In this document: in pieces, positions 12,701 through 24,583 of the stretch
Position numbering within the stretch: the stretch's first letter is position 1
Layout: every line of letters begins with the position of its first letter
Source: Primula veris
Lineage: Eukaryota > Streptophyta > Magnoliopsida > Ericales > Primulaceae
NCBI GenBank assembly: GCA_963682055.1
Contig: OY821742.1
Location: 33,017,060 to 33,081,059 of the forward strand
Direction: 5' to 3'
Length of the DNA stretch: 64,000 nucleotides
Notes under the pieces: model-generated
Databases searched by the model: none
Told to the model about the DNA's origin: nothing
The model's input: only the letters and a program-made list of their open reading frames with translations
Made by a program: the position numbers and the translations under genes

Positions 12701-15700
12701 AGATTATCAACAATTTAGAAGTCTCAAAAAGATGTTTACCTCATGTAGCAACAAAAATATTGTTTACTTCAAAGGTTTTTAATCTATTTTATACTACCTT
12801 TCTAATAGTAAGAACGAAGGAGTATTAAAAAAATCATTGAGACTTTGAAAATGGAAAACCAAAGTATCAGTTGTCTAGAAGAATAATCCACAAAAGCCCA
12901 TTTTTATTGAAACTAAACTGAATCTCGGGATAGGATAGAGAAAAGACACTGGATTTTTCCGCTCCAATTGATCCGTTTTGACGTTTAAATCGTAATTTTT
13001 TTATTCAAACCGTAAATCTGATCCGTTTTCACGTTTAAATCGTAATTTTTTTATTCAAACCGTAAATCTGACGTACAGTTCGTAATTCAGATTTACAGTT
13101 TGACTGTGAAATTAACAAATTGCCCCTGCATTGAAATCTGAAAAATTTACAGAGACCGATCGATCGGACTTCACAACCGATCGATCGGTCAAGGTCTCTG
13201 AATTTTTGTCCAAAGAGCTAATTAACTCAAAAAAAAAAAACATTTACGAACCGTAATCGTGACTTATTCATAGATAAAAAAGTCAATAAGTTAATTTGTT
13301 TCGAGTAACATGATAAAATGTCGTTTCGAGTATTAATCATTTAAAAAAATGGTTAATTTGTTTAAAATGATAGACGATTCAATAACGAACATAACGGTTA
13401 AAACGGAACTAAATTTGAAACTATTCATATTTTTTTTTTCGATATCGTATATTGTGGAACTATAAATAAATTTGGAACTATTCATATATTTTTTTCGATA
13501 TCGTATATTATAGAACTATAAATTATTCGTTCGAACTCACTGCAAATTTCAATATCGTATATTGTGGAACAATTTTTTAAAACGATTAGTACTCGAAACG
13601 ACCATTTATCATGATACTCGAAACTAATTAACTTATTGGTCTTTTATAAAACAGTAAATCACGATTACGATCCGTAAATATTTTTTTGAGATAAGTAGTC
13701 ATTTTCATTTTAAACAAATTAACCATTTTTAAAATGATTAGTACTCGAAACGATATTTTATCACGTTACTCGAAACAAATTAATTTATTGACATTTTATC
13801 TATGAATAAGTCACGATTACGGTTCGTAAATGTTTTTTTTGAGTTAATTAGCTCTCTAGAAAAAATTTCAAAGAGCTTGACCGATCGATCAATTTTGAAT
13901 TCCGATCGATCGGTCTCTGTAAAATTTTCAGATTTCAACGCAGGGGTAATTTGATAATTTCGCAGTCAAATCGTAAATCTGACTTACGAACCGAGGTCAA
14001 AATTACGGTCAAACGGTAAATTTGACTTACGGTTCGTAAAAAAAAATTACAATTCGAAAAAAAAAATTACGATTTGATCGTGAAAATAGATAAATTACAG
14101 TGAAAAAATAAAACACTTATGAAAAAACATAAATATTATTACAAAATAATGTTTGATTTAGTGAGAGTCAAAAGCTATCACAAACCTTTCACAAAACCAT
14201 CACTAAACTATCACAAAACCGTCACAAAAACCGTCGCTAATAAACTTCTAACAAAAAATATCGTCATTAGCCTAATTCAGTATTTTTGTGTACCGTATCA
14301 AACCCAAACTCACCGACAAATTGTAGCGTCACTCAATTATTGTGTGGACAAGATTAAATATTTCCAAAAAAACTTCAATAATTGTATTCAGGTCAAATGA
14401 GTGTCCATTCCCTGATCAATTAATTAAAAGACAAAAACATTACATGTGATGTCTTGCTTAGTACAAAATGGTCCCTCCTTTACATGAGTAGTGCCTCTCA
14501 TTGATCGAGTATGTCACACAGTTTTGTGTAATTTCAATTCATTAACTAGGTTTCTTCCCATGAACATGTTATGTCAATTTGTAAACAATTTTATTAAAGA
14601 AAAATATTTATTCTTTAATCTAACCAAAATATTAATCTAAACATGAATAATCATGACGGGTAAGTAAACTATTCAAATATAAACTTTCAAACAATTTAAT
14701 GCCACAGAAACTTATAAACTTATGGAAAAGCAATGGGTCGACAATGGCCAATAAATTAGTATGTTTACATCACTACAAGATAGTAACAAACTCAGTGTTG
14801 CAATCTTGGTTGCCAAGTAAGTTTCCCTAAATTTGCAATAAGATAGCAACCATATCATTTGTCATTCTGTTATTAATTTAGTTACACTTATTTTACCATC
14901 GGGATGTAAACAATTTAAAGTATATATACGTTACTATCTTGAGATTTTTCTTATAATGTATGTAGATTTTGTTGGAGTAATTTGTTTCTTTATCAAATGT
15001 CATGAATTAGAAAGAATCTTCATGTAATCCAATATTTTAAAAATCGTGCTATATAGCACTATATAACGCGAAATAGTGCTTTTTGAGGAAAAAACGCAAC
15101 GAAAAATCACTATTTGGCTGGAATTGCGCTAAAATCGCGCTATAGGGGACCAAAAGCGTAAATAGCGAGTTAGGAAAAAAAACATCAGATCTAAATAATT
15201 AATATGTATTGTGTAATTTTCATAAAAGTGTGTGCAGTCCAGATGGTTGTGACAGTTCTTTAGTTTCTAGCAGATCCAGTTCTTCAGTTTCGCTTTTAAC
15301 GTTTCTCTCGAAAACAACGCTATGCTAGCGATAACGTTATTTAAAACATTAATGTAATCACATATCCTGAATCCCTAACTAACCTAATGTGTTATTTCAT
15401 CAGATTTCTAAACAAATCAGCAATAATAACATCCAAAGACCGAATCAACCAAGACAGATCTGCAGCCGAACCATGGAACCTCTGCACTGTCCAACAAATC
15501 GAAGAAGTAAAATGCATATTAAGAGTAATCCCCATCTGGGCTTCGGCAATTATCTACTACGTGGCGATAATCCAACAACAAACGTATGTTGTCTTTCAGG
15601 CACTGCAGTCAGATAGACATTTCATCGGAAAAAAATTCCAGATCCCTGCTGCGTCATACCCGATTTTCAGCATGCTTAGCCTCACCATTTTTGTGCCAAT

Positions 15701-16286
15701 TTATGACCGACTCTTGGTCCCTGCATTGCGTAAAGTCACCCATAGAGAAGGAGGCATTACGATCCTCCAGCGCATGGGGATCGGAGTAGGACTCTCAGTG
15801 GTCACATCAGTGGTTGCAGGACTTGTTGAGAATTGGCGACGAAATGTGGCACTGACAAGACCGACCTTGGGATTTGAGCAGCATCATGGTGAAATAGCGT
15901 CAATGCAGGCACTGTGGCTTGCCCCTCAGCTGTTGATAGCAGGGTTAGCAGAGGCTTTCATGGCCATAGGTCAAATCGAATTCTACTATAAACAATTTCC
16001 AGAGAATATGAGGAGTGTAGGGGGTTCGTTTTTATTTTGTGGAATGGCGATTTCAAATTATGTGAGCGCTTTCTTAGTTTCGTTCGTGCACAAAATGACT
16101 CGGCAGTCCGATGACCAAAATTGGTTATCGGAAGATTTAAACAAAGGGAAGTTGGATTACTATTATTACATGGTAGCTGCACTTGGGGCAATGAATATGG
16201 TATACTTCTTAATGTGCTCCATGTGGTATAGGTACAAAGGGACAGGGGACATGGAAAAGAAACAACTTGATAAAGAGAGAGTTTGA
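9772..16286 (+). CDS. NRT1/PTR family (NPF2-type) transporter A
   Basis: Coding exons are 9772-9898, 10040-10257, 12064-12623 and 15404-16286, all with GT-AG borders and compatible phases, giving 595 residues ending in TGA. The protein is a 12-helix major facilitator of the plasma membrane or tonoplast. NPF members co-transport protons with nitrate, peptides, glucosides or hormones; the substrate cannot be read here. The ETFEK motif (residues 45-49) is the ExxE(K/R) proton-coupling motif of helix 1. [41 protein letters not shown] and [15 protein letters not shown] are family landmarks and look closest to NPF2.9-2.13 proteins. The start is the first ATG before a conserved [14 protein letters not shown] leader. 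It is a tandem neighbour of transporter B, 1.5 kb downstream. Intron 3 (2.8 kb) carries a large foldback element. No break was found. Confidence 0.92.
12947..14102. mobile_element. Large foldback (long inverted repeat) element in NPF intron 3
   Basis: Arms at about 12990-13390 and 13690-14095 are reverse complements over some 400 bp, for example GAGCTAATTAACTC on the left against GAGTTAATTAGCTC on the right, and TCTATGAATAAGTC against GACTTATTCATAGA. The ends resemble each other as CACTG...CAGTG. Four GATCGATC-centred sites (three full CCGATCGATCGG palindromes and one partial) sit at matched places in the arms, and the loop has further partial copies of one arm plus repeats of CGATATCGTATATT. 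No ORF of note. The transcribed intron would fold into a long hairpin. Superfamily is unclear; the target duplication was not resolved. Confidence 0.75.
15028..15335. other. Intron 3 distal part with degenerate repeats
   Basis: This holds short repeated words around AATAGCGC/GCGCTAT and TATAGCACTATATA, possibly an old transposon edge. No coding signal. Confidence 0.3.
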
Positions 16287-16339
16287 GACTTAAAATTGCT
16301 GCCCCAAATAACATTGCAGTAGTGATCATCAAAATGTAT

Positions 16340-16775
16340 CTAACCTGCAATAATTTCATACTTGTAGTTCCGCTTCTTGCTCTCCCAATGAAAAAAGACT
16401 TTTCGGAAATAGCCGGTTGGCTTGGTCCGGAAAGACATGGGATTTGGGCATTGCTTTTCTATACGAGATTTCCAATACTGACTGACTATTATATAAGTGT
16501 TGACCTAAACCCCTGTGCTGGGGCTCGGCTCCCGAACCGTACATGAGTTGCCTCGTACGGTTCTTCCTAATTCTTCTTCTCTTTCTGGTAAATCAAAAGG
16601 TAATCTCTCATTTTCAGCTAGCGAATAAATAAGAAAAAACGCAAAATCCTATAGGTTGACGCCACAAATTTCACCCCAAAAACCCATATTTTGATTGTGC
16701 TTCAACTATTGAACTGTTAGATAATCATAGTCGGTAAAAACAGCACTGCTACCATCTCTATTATTATTTCATTAA
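16340..16775 (-). other. Plastid DNA insertion (ndhA exon 1 fragment plus group II intron domain V)
   Basis: On the minus strand, from about 16740 to 16568, the translation reads IVEAQSKYGF, then NLWRQPIGF and, after small frame changes, LAENERLPFDLPE and EEEL. This is chloroplast NADH dehydrogenase subunit A, the end of exon 1. A stop replaces a Trp and the frame is broken. Immediately beyond, 16515-16566 contains a hairpin AACCGTACGAGGCAACTCAT...GTACGGTTC typical of group II intron domain V, followed by organelle-like sequence whose source I cannot name. The stretch interrupts the duplicated NPF 3' flank, because the flanking sequence continues in the second copy at 17290 without it. It is a nuclear plastid insertion and not a gene. 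Confidence 0.8.
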
Positions 16776-17103
16776 TAGGTACGTGTTACCCCAGAGTGGA
16801 AATCAGGAAATGTATGAGAAGGCCATGTAAAAATGGCAAGAGACCTTGGTTTTTGTAAGCATCATATAAATTGGTGATGGTCGAAACAGCCTTGTTATAG
16901 CAAAAATCTAAAATTAAAACATTACAACATTGTTCCATCATTTCATATTCAGTGTATTCACAAATAAATAGTGCCAAACTTAACAACGTTTAACAAGTAC
17001 AACATTGTTCCATCATTTTATACTCAAGTGTACTTATTTTTATTCGTCAAGTTTCCCTGTCTTTCGTATACTGTTTTGTTCAATTATTCAGAAGATTTGG
17101 ATT

Positions 17104-17500
17104 GGGGCAATGAATATGGTATACTTCTTAATGTGCTCCATGTGGTATAGGTACAAAGGGACAGGGGACAGTGTAATTAGTATTCGCATGGAGAAGAAAC
17201 AACAACTTGATAAAGAGATGGTTTAAGACTTTAAAATTGTTGCATCAAATAACATTGCAATAGTGATCATCAAAAAGTAGTATTGCATTAGTAGGTACGT
17301 CTTACCCCATAGTGGAAAAAATCAGGAAAATGTATTATAAGGCCACGTAAGAATGGCAGGAGACCTCCATTTTTTAAAGCAATTTATAAATTGGTGGGAA
17401 AGATCCACTATCTAATTACTAATATTAATAAATGGCCGAAACAACTTTATTACAACAGAAATCTAAATTAAAACATTACAACATTGTTGCACCATCTTAT
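17104..17500 (+). pseudogene. Duplicated 3' end of NPF gene A
   Basis: This copies the last part of exon 4 of transporter A (16192-16286: [21 protein letters not shown], then an EKKQ(Q)LDKE(R/M)V tail and stop) together with its 3' flank; 17290-17500 matches 16776-16990 minus the plastid insertion. A few codons were inserted after GTGD. Only the last helix and tail are present, so it cannot function alone. Confidence 0.8.
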
Positions 17501-17802
17501 ATTCAGTGGATTTATTTATATTCGCAAAGTTTCCCGTCTCGTATTCTGTTTTGTGACGTTGTTGGGAACATTTGCCAAAATGGCTTTTATTTGTCTGACC
17601 ATTTAACCATTGATGTAATCCTTATCTTTCTACTAAACTTAGCATGTCGCCAAGACTTGCACCAACTGCTTATGATAAATACGAAAAATATAACAGAGAA
17701 TAAAAATAAAGAAAAAACCACTTAGTTTTCACATACAAATGCAGTAGTGCATTACAAAGAGAATTTGCATATGTTCCATTTGTCAAACTATTGAAAGAAA
17801 GC

Positions 17803-20389
17803 ATGGAAGTGAATGACAAATCTACTAATCCTACAGTGGATGAACCTAAGATTATGTACAGAGGACTAAAGTCTATGCCCTTTATAATAGGTATACAGTT
17901 TATTATGATTTTGATCTCTTTCATTTATGTTATACATGGAATGTATTTTTGACCAAAAAAATATAATAGGAAATGAAACCTTTGAGAAGCTTGGAGCAAT
18001 TGGCACCTTAGCCAATCTCTTGGTGTATCTAACAAAAGTGTTCAACATGAAGAGCATCACAGCTACAACTTTAATTAATGTCTTCAATGGCACCACAAAT
18101 TTTGCCACTTTAATCGGAGCTTTCCTCTCCGATACTTACTTTGGCCGCTACAAGACATTGGCATTCGCGTCGATTGCATCCTTTTTGGTAAATTCATTTT
18201 TTTTATCGCTCAAATAATTAGTAGTTTCACTTCTGCGTGCTAGTTTTCGCTCATTTTTTATTTGTGGATATATGCACATCTCACTCTACAAGCCCGTCTT
18301 TTTTTAGACCTGACTTACTAAACCAACCTTATTTTTTCTTCCCATGTTTTAGTTAAAGCCTCGTTAAAGAATTTTGAAAGCGCTTCAATAAAAGCGTACA
18401 AATTGTAAGTTGTTTTTTGTTTTAAAATCGCAGTGTAAAATCTTAGCTTTTTTCAAGCTTTGAATCAACCTTTTTCACTTTTTCAGCATCAACGCGAGCT
18501 TTTAACAATAGCAATGTATTCAGATATCTAGACATGTCCATACTCCATATTCATTTAAAGCTACAGCATGCTAAGTTCTGCACATCTTGTACTTGAGCAT
18601 GCTTTACATAAATCAGTTTATCATTTTGTTTTTTGTTTAAAGGGATTGCTCGTAATAGCTCTTACAGCTATCGTCAAGGACTTACACCCACCACAATGTT
18701 CATCACAACCAGGCACCTCCTGTATCAGGGCATCACGGGGACAACTGGCGGTTCTGTTCACAGGGTTTGGGTTCATGGTAGTCGGAGCAGGTGGGATCCG
18801 ACCCTGCAACCTGGCGTTCGGGGCCAACCAATTCGACCCCAACACGGAGTCAGGGAAGAGAGGCATAGACAGTTTCTTCAACTGGTACTTTTTTACCTTT
18901 TCCGTAGCTGTGATGGTGTCGCTCACGGTGGTTGTTTATGTGCAATCTAATCTGAGTTGGGGTATAGGTTTTGCTATTCCAACAATCTTCATGTTGATAT
19001 CTTGTGTGTTATTCTTTTTGGGGACACATATGTATGTAAAGGTGAAGCCACAAGGTAGTCCTTTTACAAGTTTAGTACAGGTTGTAGTTGTTGCAATCAA
19101 GAAGAGGAGATTGATTACACCAGAACAACCATGGGACTCACTTTTCAACAATATACCCCATAACTCTATCAATTCTAAACTTCATTATACAGACCAATTC
19201 AGGTACACTGACGTATACTTTGGTCATTCTAATGATTTGGACTATAATTAACTAATAGTACTCCATCCTTCATTCTTACTATTTCAACCTGAATAATGAC
19301 ATACAATAAATAAATCATACATACAAAAAACGGCTTTCTAGAAAGCTTTTTCTTTTTATTGTTCGGTTCTTGGCCAATTGTTAGTCTTTTCCCCCTTACA
19401 TGAAGAAAACAGCTCCTAAGAGAACAATTATGGCAGACAACATGAGCAAACATGTATATACATATACTTGCATTTTAATAAATTTAATCCCAGGAGTAAC
19501 AAAATGAGCCGTTCTAGGGAAAACTGCGATATAGACAAAACATTAGTAACAAGATCAAATGCAATTTTGCAGATTTTTGGACAAAGCTGCGATATTGACA
19601 CGGGGCGATTTAGTAAACGAAAATGAATCATCAGGTAATCCATGGAGATTGTGCACTATGCAACAAGTCGAAGAAATGAAATGTATAGTAAGGGTAATCC
19701 CCATTTGGGCCTCGGGTATTTTATATTCGGTCTGTGCAATCCAACAACATACATATGTAGTTTTCCAAGCCCTTCAATCCGATCGACACCTTGCAAGAAC
19801 CAAATTCCAGATTCCAGCCGCCTCATACCCTGTCTTCAACATGCTTGTGCTGACTATTTTTCTACCTATTTATGATCGTGCCCTTGTCCCAATGATCCGA
19901 CGGCTCACTAGAAATGAAAACAGCATCACAGTCCTCCAAAGGATGGGTGTGGGAATAGCCCTTTCTATTGCCATGTCGTTAACCGCCGCCATGGTTGAGC
20001 AGCGAAGACGTGATTTGGTTAGACCAACAAGCAGAATCTCTAATATGTCCGCTATGGGGTTGACACTTCAGCTGGGGCTAGCAGGACTAGCGGAGGCATT
20101 TATGGGAGTTGGACAAATAGAATTTTACTACAAACAATTTCCAGAAAATATGAGGAGTGTGGCAGGAGCGTTTCCGACAGTTGGAATGGCTCTGTCAAGC
20201 TATTTTAGCGGATTTTTGGTGACAATTGTTCATCGAACGACTCTAGGGACGAAAGGAAAGAATTGGCTGGCAGAGGATTTGAATCAAGGCAGATTGGAGT
20301 GTTTTTATTACCTCGTAGCTGGTCTCGGTACAATAAATTTAGCGTATTTCTTAGTGTGTTCTAGATGGTATAGGTACAGAGGAACATGA
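17803..20389 (+). CDS. NRT1/PTR family (NPF2-type) transporter B
   Basis: Coding exons are 17803-17890, 17970-18187, 18643-19202 and 19573-20389, with the same phases as transporter A, giving 560 residues. It is a proton-coupled 12-helix transporter of the NPF2 clade; the substrate is unknown. Landmarks are NETFEKLG (ExxEK in helix 1), [38 protein letters not shown] and [15 protein letters not shown]. The N-terminal leader is 13 residues shorter than in A, and it stops right after YRYRGT, without the charged tail of A. Introns are short (79, 455 and 370 bp), unlike the inflated introns of A. The dead copy at 903-5759 is its near twin. Antisense and off-frame ORFs over exons 3 and 4 are shadows. 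Confidence 0.92.
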
Positions 20390-20953
20390 TTATATGTCAA
20401 TTTTACCCCGATCCGTTCCAACGGTTTTTTTACATTCGGATAACGGTTTGATCGGTTCTTTTATCATCTACGGATCATGTCGGGTCTATATAATTTTTTT
20501 TACTTATTTTACCTGACTGATACCCGTATTTGTAATGGTTATACAGTTCTCGATGCGGGGGTATTTACCCAAAATACCCTAAATTCGTAAAATTTATTAT
20601 ACTTTTCTATACGTTCTTTTCTAAATGGTAATTTTACATATTGATAATGAATATTTTTTTTTAAAGTCTAACTTACTTGTTAAAAATAAACAAAGTAACG
20701 AGTTACTATCAATTTTTTTTGTTTCATATTGGTCAATAATGTGTTTGCTTGATTATTGAATCACATAAACATTACAAAGTCACTTAAACATTATAAACTA
20801 ATGGTTGCATTTTTTTTTTCTTAATTACCCATTTTATTGTTAATGATTTGTCTAAATTATTAAGAAAGATAGATTGAATTAAAAATAAATCGTAAAACTT
20901 GGAATCACAACAAAGATTAACAACTATTTTTTTATTAAATGATATAAAAACCA

Positions 20954-21166
20954 TGTTGTAAGATTATTGGACTATTGAGCTTGTACTTTATGGGTCCAAC
21001 TGGGCTTGTAACCCTACCCCTCTATCTATATAAAGAGGGTTAGGGGTCTTGTATTTCACATTCATTCATATACATTCTGATTAATAAAGTCTCCCTTATT
21101 GTTGTCTCTCATACCTCTCTTCATATCTCTATATATATCTATAACGAGCTAATATGTCACACAACA
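20954..21166 (+). repeat. Candidate solo LTR
   Basis: The ends TGTTGT and ACAACA are perfect inverted hexamers, flanked by AACCA and AACCC (a 5 bp duplication with one mismatch). Inside are TATATAAAGAGGG and, downstream, AATAAAG, the promoter and poly(A) layout of a copia-type LTR. There is no primer site or coding region beside it. Confidence 0.55.
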
Positions 21167-22379
21167 AACCCCATATTTTTATATTATTAATTATAGAGAT
21201 ATAAAAATATGGGCAAAAAACTCATAAGACATTAAAAAAAAAAGTAAATGAGCGTCAATTAATGAAAAATAAAACAACTAATTGTTTAAAGGTTCAACCG
21301 TGTCTTCGCACATATTTAAAAATGTTTCATATTTCTTCACTTGCCGATGTATGAGTTATTCTTGTGTTCTTTTTCGTGAATTTATCCAATTTTCGTTGTA
21401 TAAACATAATATGTATATATATTTTTAAAATATAAATATACATTGCGGTTCTATAATTCGGGTATGCAGGTCGGTTTCACGGGTCGGGTACATGGTATAG
21501 AGTTAAGAACCATACCCGCCCCAAGAACCAGCGGGGTCGGGTTGGATAGACCCAAAAACGGTTCTGTGACAGCTCGATTCTTACGGTTTTTGGATATTTA
21601 CGATACGGTTTTCGGATGTTAGGTATTTTTGACAGCCCTTGGTAGTAGCCTAGTAGGTTCACAGACATTTAGCGGATGTCACCCTCTTTACGAATGTTTC
21701 TTACGTCTTGAATATCTGATAATTGACAATATATCATCAAGAATGTCCCTAACGAGCCTGTACAATTGACGATTTAGTATAATTGATAAATTTTACAATT
21801 TTCAGTACACTACGATTTACATAAATTGACAATATATCATCAAGAATGTCCCTAATGGGCCTGTACGCTACATATAACCTATCAAGGTATTATATTAATA
21901 TATAATCATTCAACCTGGGGAACCAATGATAATAAATTTCTAGAAAAATGAAAGTGAATATAAACAATGAAAGTAAGAACAGGATAATTAGTTAATTAAA
22001 AGGGCAATCAAGCATTTTCACCAATCATAGATTCTCACTGTCTCACATAGACACATGATGTCATGAAAGCCAGAACTAGAACAAGAAATATATATCGACA
22101 ATACTTTCCCAAATATTCATGAGCTTTCCAGACCAAAAATCCAGAACAGCTCAGCGATTGATCAGCCTAATGCAGTCCAGTTATTCAGCAAAACCTCAAG
22201 AAATCGAACTTAGCCACAAGGCCCACAACCACACAAGAAAAATCCTAGTGCCTGATAAAGAACAAAGAAAACGACCCAAACATGTAATTTTGTAATGCAA
22301 ATTTTGTGTTATTTAAATGTCGGAATTGTAAATTTCAAAAGTTAGTCACATAGTTAACATGCTAAATTATAAGAATAAC

Positions 22380-22479
22380 TTTTGAAATTTACAATTTCAA
22401 CATTTAAAGTGGATCAATTTCGCATTGCAAAATTGCATGTATTTCCATTGTTTCTTATAAATTTGGGACGGAGGGAGTA
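22380..22479. mobile_element. Truncated Stowaway-like MITE
   Basis: The right end reads GGGACGGAGGGAG followed by TA, the usual Stowaway end and target dinucleotide. Upstream, AACTTTTGAAATTTACAATT pairs with AATTGTAAATTTCAAAAGTT near 22326. The matching left terminus is not visible. Confidence 0.45.
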
Positions 22480-24583
22480 TATACGACCAGTGTAGTTTTT
22501 CATTCTCTGATATAACAGTACAGCTAGTCAAAACAGCACTAGTGATGATTCTGAGTATATTAAGGGGAGGTGCGCCATTTACTCCATCACCAGTCATTCT
22601 AGTTTTAAGTGTTTCCTAGCTTGCAAGCTCTTTTGTTATTTCATACTTGCTTCCCAAAGCGAATATAAATACTTGCAATATAAATAGAGACAGAGTGGAT
22701 CAGTTAGAGTTTATGAATGATTTCGGGTCTAAATTATCAGTTTTATCATTTGATTTCTGCAGATGAGGTAAGCTGCCTTAGATTTTAAAGTAATTTGAAT
22801 TGTACTGTTATTTTTAGTCTCTTTAAGCTGTAACCTTTCATTTCAATCCAACAGTATCAAATATCTGAAATTGCCAGAAAAATCAGTTGAATCAGCCTCA
22901 CTAGTTTTTTTTTTTTTTTTTGTAATCTGTAGCCTCACTAGTGTTAATGTCTGCTTTAAAGTGTAAAATGATCACAAATCAGGGTTATTACAATATCATA
23001 TCGAGAATACACTGGAAAATCTGGCAGCTTTTACGATCAGGCCGTTGATTGGTAAAACAGCGATAGATTCGTCCTTGTTCTGTCCAAGTAAAGCAGAAGA
23101 CAGATGCATATTTGTTCCCTGTTCGAGTTAGGCAAGTTTGACCAACTCTTTCGAGTTTCCTATGAGATTTTATATCATCTATTTAGCACGTGATAAACTA
23201 CTAAAAATAAAAACAAAAACAAAACGTTATTTTGCAATAAAACGTTAAAGCAGAAGACCGTGTACTTTGCTAGGTGTATTAAACTATAATCAAGTATTCG
23301 AAATGAAGATGATGTCTACTAGACGTCCATCCGTGAGAATGTAATTTTACCGGCTCATATTTTAAAGAAGATATTTATAGACTAATTATTATTGAAAAGT
23401 TGTTTATTGTCCCAACCATTCATGGCCCCAAACCGGAAGGGTAGTTATTTCCCACTGGATTCTTTCTAAATTTTCCATTTCAGCGACCGTCTCTTCATAG
23501 ATTTAAACAAAATTGTTATCTTCGAACACAAGCACACATACCTAATTAATATGCATTGATAAAGAACTTTTGGAGCCTAGAACTTCATCGGAATGATATG
23601 TTACTTGAATGATTCTTCTGATTCTTATGTCTTGCACACTCTCTCTACTAGGTGTGCTATACAAGTGCCTTAGACAGGTATTTACAACTAAAAATAAAAA
23701 TAAAACGTTATTTTGCAAAAAAAAAGAGGTAAATTATTAGAAAATTAAAAAAATGCTATGCACTGCAGAACATAATTTTTTTTATTAAACCGAAACTAGT
23801 ATCATAGACAATTACACTATGATATCATAACCAGAAACAATACTATGTTAATTTTATACACAAATTGATTTTCTAACTAACAAAATATAATAAAGTCTGA
23901 TGAGAATTTAAGTTAAAATGACAGATCTATAAATGATTTAAGTTATGGCTGCCTTTTAACAGATGAAGTTTCACTACTTATAAAAAGCTGCCGTCCAAGT
24001 GCATAACCTACTGTCGCTATTACGAACTATTTAGTCTAAACTCCACCAATCTGTTTGGTAAACATAAAAGCTTAGAATAGAAGAAAATAACGAAGAAAAT
24101 AACGCACAACCCCTCTTTATCCAAGTTGTCTTTTGAGACTACAATTCTCAAGTCTTGTCAACAAAGCTATAAAACTCACTTTCTAACAAGTATCAAAATG
24201 AATCACCTTACAGGGAAAACTTGGAAAACATTTCTCAATATATTTTTAATCTCCGTTAAGTTCATAATCAACATCGCATGCTAACACCAAATTTTCAACA
24301 AAAAAATGATTGAATGGGTCATAAACATTCAAAATTCTTGGTTAGCAAGCGCTGACGTGGCACAAAATTATCAATGCTAGCTTTTGTACCCCGTTGGTTC
24401 GTAACACCTCTGTTCTCTTTAAAGATTTTTTGAACAATGATAATCTGTTGTTGAGGTAGCTCATTATCATCTTCCTAGTATTTACATCATCCCGTTCTGA
24501 ACAAAGATAACATATACATTCACGGGGGCTGATACATCCACATCATTCCACATGATTAATTTAATGTTTAAAAGAAAAACCCT

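Larger units (their letters stand above)
20390..24583. other. Gene-free spacer between NPF B and the J-protein gene
   Basis: No gene is supported. It contains a solo LTR (20954-21166), a GGGTCGGGTT-rich block near 21470-21620, a duplicated block of about 110 bp (ACAATATATCATCAAGAATG at about 21728 and 21829), a truncated Stowaway-like MITE (22380-22479) and a pair of short repeats (AAAACGTTATTTTGCAA near 23223 and 23702). The 3' end of the J-protein gene lies just beyond. Confidence 0.55.

Noticed and set aside
14119..14400. 93-codon plus-strand ORF next to the foldback element
   Set aside because: Lies in NPF intron 3, made of repeated CACAAAACC(A/G)TCAC words, no domain.
16283..16546. 87-codon plus-strand ORF ending RLPNRT
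   Set aside because: It begins in the NPF stop region and reads the organelle insert antisense; the ending comes from the domain V hairpin.
18621..19172. ORFs antisense or off-frame to NPF B exon 3
   Set aside because: Shadows of a well-supported exon.
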